A stretch of 64,000 nt of DNA, taken from contig NC_079238.1 of assembly GCF_027921745.1 (NCBI RefSeq), positions 3,844,001 through 3,908,000 on the forward strand. Direction: 5' to 3'. The translations under genes and the position numbers were made by a program. Source of the stretch: Schizosaccharomyces osmophilus. Taxonomy: Eukaryota > Ascomycota > Schizosaccharomycetes > Schizosaccharomycetales > Schizosaccharomycetaceae. Positions 56,376-64,000 of this stretch are shown here, in pieces (the stretch's first letter is position 1; every line of letters begins with the position of its first letter). Below the pieces are notes generated by a model. That model made no database searches and was not told the origin of the DNA. It was given only the letters and a program-made list of their open reading frames with translations.

Positions 56376-57073
56376 TAGATTTAAGTAATTCTAGCTTATG
56401 AACAATTGGAAATTTAATGATTTTATGAGATTTGTGCCTATTGCTGTAGCCTGTCTAAAAAACATGTATTCCACCAAAGGTTTGCCATCATATACTGACG
56501 AAGTAGATTTTTCTTTTTCTTATATTACCGAAAAGAATCAATTTCTTATATGTTTTAAGTCATCCTGCAAATGTCATAACCCATATACGATATTACTAAT
56601 GTCGTGTTATTATTATTGTATAACAATAAGGATTCATGAATGTAATGAATAAACAAAGAAAATAGTTTTAGACGAAAACTTTGTTACAAATCATAAAAAT
56701 GCGCAAATTACCTGGCAAATCTTCAGATTGGGAGATTTGACTGATCTAGCTAAATAAATTGTCCTTACAACTTGCTTAGTGAATCAGATCCCTGGAAGCT
56801 ATTGCTATTCAATCCAAGTAGTACCAAAGCATCCAATTGAAAGTCAAACATACAATTTACTGAATTTTTATTACACATTTTTCCATTGAATACTTATTCT
56901 CATAACAAGTGAGATTCAACCTGTGACAGCAAAAACAATGGTATTTTTAATTTTATTTTACAACTTCTGACATGCGTATAACTTCTATGGTAACAATGTA
57001 ACTCAAAAGTCACCACCAAGATTCTACCAAAACAAACCGAGCGAAAGCAGTGAGCTTGCTTACATCGTTAATC
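56376..57073. other. intergenic region upstream of hat1
   Basis: 0.7 kb with the dehydrogenase 3' UTR and hat1 promoter. An 84-codon frame at 56398-56652 starts 23 bases after the dehydrogenase stop and is rejected. Confidence 0.6.
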
Positions 57074-58462
57074 ATGAGCAATCTTGACGAGTGGGTACAC
57101 AATGCAAACGAATGTATTACTATTGTTCAAAGTATGCTGCAGTTCATAGTTAAGTTGCTAACACGATCTTTCATAGAAAATGAAAAGGGAGAAATTGACT
57201 GTAAATTTCATCCTACTTTTACCTATAATATTTTTGGGGACTCGGAAGTTCTGTACGGCTATAAAAATCTTAACATAGAGGTATGAGTTTGTCAATAAAT
57301 GACAGGGCGACTTTTAAACTTTAAGAATGTTATGTATGCTAACGAATGGAAGATTCAATATGCATTACCTTCAATGAAACCAGAGTTGAAAGTTGTGTAT
57401 TCCGATCGACTTGCTCCAGAATCCGGAGTAGAACCGACAAACGTTGATGAAACGTTGTCGAAATACTTGAGAGATGATCGGGTTCCAGAAAACTTGAAGC
57501 CGGTTAACGTTCATGATATCCCTGTCCTTGAAAATTATTCTTTTGATGAACGAAACTTTTGTATACTGAAGGTAGGTATCGCCTCTTGGCATTTATACAT
57601 TCATTCACTGACTTATATAGAGTAAACCTAGTGACATTGGTGCAATTATGCAGTATCTACAAATTTTTTCTTTATTCTTTATCGAGGGTGGGTCCTTTAT
57701 TGATATATTTGATCCCAAATGGACCATTTATTTATTGTATGTGTCTGGATGAATTTTGCCAACTGAGGACTAACAAGCCACACTAGATATGAAATCAACG
57801 ATGAGCAGTATTACTTAAGAGGGTATTGTACTGCTTACAATTACTACAAATGGGATAAGACCAAAACCGACGGTGAGCGGCCTCGTATTTCTCAGTTTGT
57901 GATACTTCCTCCTTTTCAAAAAGAAGGTCATGGTTCTAGGCTTTACAACGCTATTGTAAACATATTTTTACAGGATTCAAAAGTTCTTGAGTTCTCTGTG
58001 GAGGACTCATCTGAAGCGTTTGATGCTCTTCGTGACCGTTGTGATTTCCAACGACTAAAATCCATGAACATTTTTACCAGTCCAGGGTTCCATTTGCCTC
58101 TCTCAAAGGAGTGGTTGCACTCGCAAAGATCAGCCACTAAGCTACCACCGGTAATTTGAATGAATTAAGTGAAGTTCTGTTTCTAACCTCTTATTTAGCG
58201 CCAGTTTCTTCGCTGCTGTGAGATTGCTCTTACCATGAAACTGAAAAATCTGACCCTCTTGGAGAGGAAAGCACTTCGTCTCCTTATCAAGGAAAGAATA
58301 TTTCGTCAAAATCTGGATGTCTTGCTACAATTAGACCGTCCTGATCGCCTTGACAAAATCCAAGGAGCCTACCAAAATCAACTTGATGAATACAAAAAGA
58401 TCGCAAAAAAGCTACCAAAGTTATCCAAGCAGGAATCCAGAAAGCGACAGAAAACAAAATAG
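57074..58462 (+). CDS. hat1: type B histone acetyltransferase Hat1
   Basis: Six exons: 57074-57131, 57177-57280, 57353-57571, 57654-57736, 57787-58150 and 58199-58462, giving 363 residues. All junctions keep frame and rebuild the family: 'FHPTFTYNIFGDSE' in exon 2, 'IEIQYALPSMKPEL' across exons 2 and 3, 'FFIEGGSFIDIFDPKWTIYLLYE' region across exons 4 and 5, and the GNAT acetyl-CoA site 'ISQFVILPPFQKEGHGS' with 'FSVEDSSEAFDALRDR' in exon 5. Exon 6 is the C-terminal helical part, ending in a basic tail. Hat1 acetylates Lys5 and Lys12 of newly made H4, together with an RbAp46-type partner. Orthologue by order: SPAC139.06. The 82-base intron 3 has the weakest branch sequence. Confidence 0.93.
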
Positions 58463-58911
58463 AAAACTCGTTGACAATGAAATGCTTTAATTCTGCAAAA
58501 GTAACTTTCCAATTGTTATCCAACTTTCTTATTGCTGCTTCAATACCGCATTAATTTTCAATCTTTGATAACATTGCGATTAAAAAGAAACAATTGATAC
58601 TGGTTTAGTATTCAGTTTTTGTAATAAATTAATAGCATTAGACTCTTACTAGCGGGTAATTCAATTAGTTCGTTCGTGTTTGATTTATTATAACAACCAA
58701 TAAATAGACAAGAATCGTATTTTTTTAATATATGTTTAAGATACATTTGGATGTTTTAAAGGTAATCTTGTTTTTGTTAATACAATAGCCAAACCAATCT
58801 ACCACCGCCAGAACCACCTTTCTTTCCAATTCCGGCCTAAATAAAGTCGGCTGTGTAATTTTTTTTGAACGAAATAAATTTTGAGTTAATTTTTTTGCTT
58901 TCATTTGTACA
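58463..58911. other. intergenic region hat1/crn1
   Basis: 0.45 kb, AT-rich, hat1 3' UTR and crn1 promoter. No gene seen. Confidence 0.6.
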
Positions 58912-60861
58912 ATGAGCGGAAGATTCGTGAGAGCTAGCAAATATCGTATGTCTTTTATTTAGAGGTTGCCTGCTAACCTAGTAAGGTCATATCTTTGGAC
59001 AAACATGCAAGAAAGAGCTTTGTTATGATAATATAAAGGTTTGTTGGTAACGAGGAATGTATACGAATACTGAACGTTGAATTAGCTCAGCAACAATGCT
59101 TGGGATTCTAATTTAATAAGCGCGAATCCTTTCTATTTGAGTGTCAATTGGAACTCAGGAGCCGGCGGTGCTATTGCTGTCATTCCCTTACAAAATCGAG
59201 GAAAACTCCCTGATCAAGCCAACTTATTTCGTGGTCATACTGCTGCTGTTTTGGATACCGATTGGAATCCATTCCACGACCAGGTGTTGGCATCTGGAGG
59301 TGATGACGCCAAGGTTCGTGAGTTATTGTATTATGAGCTAGTATTTACAAAGATAGATTATGCTATGGAAAGTTCCTGAAGACTACACAGTTTTGGAGCC
59401 TTACGAAGATGTGCATCCTGTTGCTCATTTAACAGGACATAGTCGGTATGTTAAGGCAAGGAATGTAGCTTAACTAACCATAAAAAAAGTAAGGTCGGGC
59501 ATATCCAGTTTCATCCTGCAGCTGCGAATGTGCTGGCGTCTTCAAGTGCTGATAAAACCATTAAATTATGGGATTGTGAGAAAGGAATTGCTCAAGTAAC
59601 ACTTCCCATGAATGAAATTTGTCAATCTATCTCTTTTAACGCTGATGGAAATTTGCTTGTTAGTACGGGTCGTGATAAGAAAATTCGAATTTGGGATCCT
59701 CGTACCGAAAAACCAGTTTCAGTTTCCAATGGTCATGCTGGAGCGAAGAATTCGAGAAGCGTTTGGCTTGGGAGCTTAAACCGTATTGCTACCACCGGAT
59801 TTAGCAAAATGAGTGATCGACAACTCGCTCTGTGGGATCCTGCTAATATGTCTGAACCAATTGGAGGTTTCAATACTTTAGACTCTGGTTCAGGTATTTT
59901 AATGCCTTTTTGGGATGATGGTACGAATGTTATTTACCTTGCCGGAAAAGGTGACGGTAACATACGTTATTACGAACTTGAAAACGATGTTTTTCATTAT
60001 CTTTCTGAATTTAAATCTGTTGATCCCCAACGTGGTATGGCTTTTGTTCCAAAAAGAGGCGTAAACGCTGCCGAAAACGAGGTTATGCGTGCCTATAAAT
60101 CTGTTAACGATACGATCATCGAACCTATTAGTTTCATCGTTCCTCGACGCTCTGAAGCTTATCAGAGCGACATTTATCCTCCTGCTCCTTCCGGAAAACC
60201 AAGCTTATCTGCGGATGAATGGTTCTCTGGCAAGGATGCTCCAGTTGATAGAATGGACATGTCTTTACTTTATGAGACTAAAGGTCCAGTATCTAAAATA
60301 ACAACCGTTAAGGTTCCTACGCAAGAGGTTCAGAAAGATGCTGATAAGACACCTATTTCTGTAAAGCCTTCTAAGAAAGAAGAACCAGCTAGGGCTTCGC
60401 CTGCACAAGAGAAAGCTCCAGAAAATTTTTCATCAAACAAGAAAGAAGAAAAGGAGCTTTCTAAAGAGGAAAAGAAAGATCCTGGAGAGAAGAAATCTTT
60501 AGAGAAGGAGACGCAGAAGAAATTAGAAAATAAGGTTTTGCCAGAGCAGGCCACAAAGTCAGAAAAGAAAGACACTGAACGAGAAGCTCCTGCTTCTGCT
60601 CATGCGAAGCCCTTGGAAAAAAAGAAGGATGTGGTTGAAAATGGTATCAATGAGGCTTTAATTAAGCGTGAAAAAGAGTTATCTGTATCTCGGATGCCTA
60701 CAATTTCTTCCCCTGACCAAGATGATAATCTTGTTCAAAAGTTAGATACTATTGAGAAACGATACAAGGAAGAAATGTCTGTTCGAGACTGGAAAATTGC
60801 TCAGTTAGAGGAGAGGGTGACGAAACTCTCTGAGGCTATAGAAAAGCACTTTTCCCTTTAA
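58912..60861 (+). CDS. crn1: coronin, actin-binding WD-repeat protein
   Basis: Five exons: 58912-58945, 58986-59038, 59086-59313, 59357-59445 and 59490-60861, giving 591 residues. The head 'MSGRFVRASKYRHIFG' plus 'CYDNIKLSNNAWDSN' across the first junctions is classic coronin. The beta-propeller (about 15-390) contains 'HTAAVLDTDWNPF', 'SSSADKTIKLWD' and 'GFSKMSDRQLALWDP'. A 150-residue K/E-rich linker follows, and the last ~35 residues form the trimeric coiled coil ('DWKIAQLEERVTKLSEAI'). Coronin organises actin patches and Arp2/3 activity. Introns 2 and 3 use unusual donors (GTTTGT, GTTCGT). They are placed by protein continuity. Orthologue by order: SPAC23C4.02. Confidence 0.93.
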
Positions 60862-61006
60862 GGTTTATCATTTTCTTTCTTAATTAATTGATAAATCTTT
60901 TAAATTCAAAGATTAATTTACTAATTATATATGTGTTTTGAATTTCTCCTGAGTCACCACCACCATCACAAAACACAGGACCACATGTTCCATATCCACT
61001 TTGAAA

Positions 61007-62541
61007 ATGCCTTCCGGTATGCGAACATATGGCACTCGCCGACGTTATGTGAGTAAAGATAATGCCATATGGGCCTCTTTGGACGAATTACCTCAAGCAT
61101 TACACATGATTGACACTAATGTAACAAACAACGAATTTAATAAGCATACCTCGTCTTTTTCGCTTGAAATTGATAAAAAGTCTTCGGGCGCTAAAAGGAG
61201 TGAAGATAAATCAGTTAAATCATTACCTAAGGCTGTTGATAAAACAGATGGAAGACATTCAAAGAGTAATTTGCATTTGGTGCCCACGATTGTTGTTCCA
61301 AGTCATGGTAGGAATATAAATGAAACAAAAGATAACAGTGCTCTGAATACTTCTACTTCTGAACCGAAGTCGACTTCGGATACAAATACACGGCTTCAAG
61401 AAAATTCTCACAAAATGCCAACCCAGCTTGCATTCCTACTAGGTTTAGTGGATCAAGAAATGCCGGTTTCTTTTAAAGATTATATTAAATCGTTCAAATC
61501 TCCTATATACAAAATCGGGGAAGCTAGCTATAGTGAGGTCTTCAAAGTAGAGAAGGATGAGCCAATTGTTTTGAAAATTATGCCTTTTGGAAAAAAAAAT
61601 CAGATTCGCTGTTCAGACATCATAAACGAGCTAAAAATTACTAAAAAGCTTAGTAAACTTGAAGGTTATGTAAATCTTCGACGTGCAATTATTGTCAAAG
61701 GAACATATCCATCAATTTTAATCGAAGAATGGGACAAATACGATTTGCAGAAAGAATCTGAGAATGAACGACCAAACCGGTATCATTCATCTCAGCTGTA
61801 TTGTATACTATGCTTAAATCATAGTGGTACAGACTTGGAGCATGTGGAACTGTCTAATTGGTTTGAAGCTTGGTTGATTTTTAATAAAACAATGAAGGTT
61901 CTTGCAATTGGCGAAAGAAATTTTGAATTTGAACATAGAGATATGCATTGGGGGAATATATTAATAAAGAGACGAGACGATGAGGACCTCTCATATTTAT
62001 TGGATGAAGTGTCCTTTGATGAATTCGATTCTTCTAATACTTCATTGACAGTGCCAGAACGAAGCTCTACTGCTGATTCACTTGACATTACCTTAATTGA
62101 TTTTACATTGGCTCGAATGCGACATACAGGTTCGTCATCTCCTATATTTAATGAATTTGATGACCCTGATTTATTTAATGGACGAGGTACGTACGATATT
62201 TTTAATCGGAATAGTGAAACTAATCCATTTTCATAATAGATGACTATCAATTTGATATTTACAGACTGATGGCCAAAGTTACTAAAGGGCATTGGGATGA
62301 ATACTTTCCAAAAACTAACATTCTCTGGTTACATTATTTATTACATCAAATTCTGTATAGGAAAACCATCCCTAAACCTCGCGATCATCATGAGCAACAG
62401 TTGATGGAACGTCTTAAAAAACTGTTTAAGTTATTAGAACCGCTCCAGCGTTCCCGAAGAGGGTCGTGTCCTCTCCAGAACTGTGCGTTTTCTTCCGCCA
62501 CTTCTCTTGATGAATGGGTCAGTCAGCGGTTTGATGAGTGA
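61007..62541 (+). CDS. hrk1: haspin-related kinase
   Basis: Two exons: 61007-62186 and 62240-62541, giving 493 residues. The first ~155 residues are basic, S/T/N-rich and unstructured. The kinase part has a divergent glycine loop 'KIGEASYSEVFKV', the lysine in 'PIVLKIMPFG', a catalytic loop 'FEHRDMHWGNIL' and 'LIDFTLARM' in place of DFG, which are the haspin hallmarks. The family phosphorylates histone H3 Thr3 and so places the Aurora complex at centromeres. The intron (donor GTACGT) joins 'NGRG' to 'DDYQFDIYRLM'. The C-terminal lobe ends 'SLDEWVSQRFDE'. Orthologue by order: SPAC23C4.03. Confidence 0.94.
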
Positions 62542-62840
62542 ACCTATGAGTTGTATCGTTCTCATTGTTCTTCTTTATGGAATATTTCTGTGCATTGCTT
62601 ATTTAATTATGGTTCTATTGAAACCTAACTTTTTTGAGACTTTCCTTTCGAAAAATACAAAATTTTTTTGGTGTTTAATTCATGTTTTTCTAATTATATA
62701 TTTTATATTCATATATATTTACCTGCAGTTTCCATTGTAACTTACTCATAAGATATATTCATCCTAAAGCGTACGTGCCTGCCCGCCGAGCCTTCTAGAT
62801 GAACTCTACTTAAAAGTTGACATTCTAATAACTGTCAAAA

Positions 62841-63157
62841 ATGAATCCATTTTTTGGAAGAACTTCAGGATTAATGATAGCGCTGACTTTGGGGGTTTGT
62901 TCTTCTGTATGTAATTCAATAAAAATCACTTACGGTTATTCGAGATGAATTCATGGCTTTGGTTGAACATTGCTGAAAAGGAGAAAAGTCTAACTGGATT
63001 GTAGTTTTATATAATGCAACCCGCTTTGAAGCAACAAAGGTAAGCAAATTGCATATTCACTTGACTATTAACGAATCGTGTTTGTAGGGACGAATATCAG
63101 AATTCACGAGACTTAGCTCTGACTAACGAGAAAAAAGAAGCAAGTCTGCGCGACTGA
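62841..63157 (+). CDS. small spliced single-pass membrane protein (56 residues)
   Basis: Predicted from splice signals. Exon 1, 62841-62906 (22 codons, 'MNPFFGRTSGLMIALTLG' onward), ends at a GTATGT donor. Exon 2, 63005-63039, follows a GTCTAAC branch and TAG acceptor. Exon 3, 63088-63157, follows a TATTAAC branch and TAG acceptor and ends with TGA. Both phases join exactly. The product has a hydrophobic segment from about 9 to 30, then a highly charged helical tail ('KQQRDEYQNSRDLALTNEKK'). Short positive head, one span and charged tail resemble small mitochondrial inner-membrane or assembly proteins, but I cannot name a family. It is convergent with the Ish1-type gene 370 bases away. Confidence 0.6.
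62842..62842. other. note: gap 62542-62840 before the small gene
   Basis: The 299 bases after hrk1 are very T-rich. An 85-codon hydrophobic frame that starts inside hrk1 in another frame is translated 3' UTR and is not a gene. Confidence 0.5.
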
Positions 63158-63530
63158 ATATCAAACGAATGCTTGTGAAATCCGATTTATTCTCAAACGT
63201 CAGTTGCTTATTGATGCATTCTTGTTTGTATACCGGGCAGCGGATACTTAATTAATTATCTATAACAATTGCTAATATTCTGAGAATCGTATTTGTCGTA
63301 ACCGACATTTATATTAAACTTATAACTATCACACCCTATCCTTTTTAAAAAGTAAATATAAATACATAGATGTCTTGAAAGTAAGCAGCAACACTTTACA
63401 CGGATTGATGCCAATAAACAGAAGCATAAATCAAAAAAAAGAAAAAAAAAATATTGACGAACCCAAAAGAGAAGATAATAATAACCATATCCAAAAAACG
63501 TAAAGCCGTATACTATATGTTTTAGACCTT
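63158..63530. other. convergent gap before the Ish1-type gene
   Basis: 373 bases between two 3' ends, AT-rich with an A-rich patch near 63433-63452. Nothing else. Confidence 0.6.
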
Positions 63531-64000
63531 TTAGGGAGACAAAATGTAAGCTTCCCTCAAATAGTTGGCTAAAGCTGCTTTCCAGTGCTTGATTCGTCGT
63601 ATGAAGGAGGGGCCTTGAAGGTAGTAATGAAGATGAGGAAGTAATCGCTTGAAGGCTTCTTGGTTATTAAATGGTACGGGAACTAGTTCACCAAACGATT
63701 CGAGTTCTTCTTTCAATTCCTCTTCAGTCCAGCTAGATTGCTTGGAAATAGTAGGATGGGAGAATAGAGAATCATTCAAAACTTCAATATCTGCTACAGA
63801 CCATTCAGAAACAGCATCCATATAAAATAGTTTTGCAGTATGAAGAAGGTCATGACGAGTGTTGTACAAAAGGCTCGAATATAAGCTATCTTCTTTACGA
63901 TAGGTTTCCAACCACGCCAAAAGATCTTCAGAAGACCATCCATCCAAGACATTCGAAGGAGAGAATGCTCTAGGTGTGAAACGATGATTGTATACGTTTC
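63531..64000 (-). CDS. Ish1/LEA-domain protein, C-terminal part (5' end outside window)
   Basis: The minus-strand frame is open from the right edge to a stop at 63531, giving about 155 residues. No ATG near the edge fits, so the gene continues beyond the window. It shows repeated short helical units with the pattern W-S/T-x-x-x-L-x-x-x-L: 'GWSSEDLLAWLETY', 'EWSVADIEVLNDSL' and 'SWTEEELKEELESF'. These are the putative stress-responsive nuclear-envelope (Ish1) repeats, found in fungal LEA-like proteins and in Msc1. The end is basic ('RRIKHWKAALANYLREAY'). From gene order I expect SPAC23C4.05c. Function is unclear beyond the family link to stress and the nuclear envelope. Confidence 0.75.
   Translation of the reverse strand, partial: NVYNHRFTPRAFSPSNVLDGWSSEDLLAWLETYRKEDSLYSSLLYNTRHDLLHTAKLFYMDAVSEWSVADIEVLNDSLFSHPTISKQSSWTEEELKEELESFGELVPVPFNNQEAFKRLLPHLHYYLQGPSFIRRIKHWKAALANYLREAYILSP

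Noticed and set aside
56398-56652. 84-codon ORF after the aldehyde dehydrogenase
   Set aside because: Starts 23 bases past the stop of the upstream gene and is probably translated 3' UTR.

Overview
This window is fission-yeast chromosomal DNA (genus Schizosaccharomyces). Short introns (mostly 40-100 nt) with GTATGT/GTAAGT-type donors, CTAAC-like branch sites and TAG/CAG acceptors interrupt many genes, and gene after gene matches remembered S. pombe chromosome I orthologues in the order of cosmids c222, c821, c139 and c23C4. The proteins are clearly diverged from S. pombe, so a relative such as the octosporus/cryophilus/osmophilus group is likely. The species assignment is inference, not read from a marker.

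Layout: 1-640 is the 3' end of hem13 (+). 2.0-3.6 kb is atp2 (-). 4.3-6.3 kb is a four-exon PFK-2/FBPase-2 (-) whose phosphatase histidine is replaced. 7.2-9.6 kb is sey1 (-). 10.6-11.5 kb is meu13 (+, five exons), facing the seven-exon csn3 (-, 11.8-13.2 kb). 13.9-15.3 kb is slf1 (-) and 16.7-18.4 kb is cid13 (-). A gene-poor stretch with a tRNA-Ala(AGC) gene (-) follows, then tif38/eIF3h (+), septin spn2 (+), moc3 (-), slp1 (-), eng1 (+), sod1 (-), pro1 (+), orb6 (+), dnf1 (-), mkt1 (-), oac1 (-), a Zn2Cys6 regulator (+), the FAD amino-acid oxidase fap2 (-), an aldehyde dehydrogenase (+), hat1 (+), crn1 (+), hrk1 (+), and the C-terminal end of an Ish1/LEA-type protein (-) that runs off the right edge.

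Two small spliced genes, too short and too fragmented to be seen as simple ORFs, are proposed: a 56-residue single-pass membrane protein at 62841-63157 (+, three exons) and an 84-residue protein at 32377-32686 (-, two exons). Both are predictions from splice signals and open frames only.

Most genes are ordinary housekeeping, cell-cycle and cell-wall functions. Functional neighbourhoods worth noting are the slp1/eng1 divergent promoter, which carries a PCB box, forkhead sites and Ace2-type sites as expected for an M-phase gene and a septation glucanase, and the 49.8-56.4 kb block, where a Zn-cluster regulator, an amino-acid oxidase and an aldehyde dehydrogenase sit together. No complete mobile element, CRISPR array or secondary-metabolite cluster was seen.
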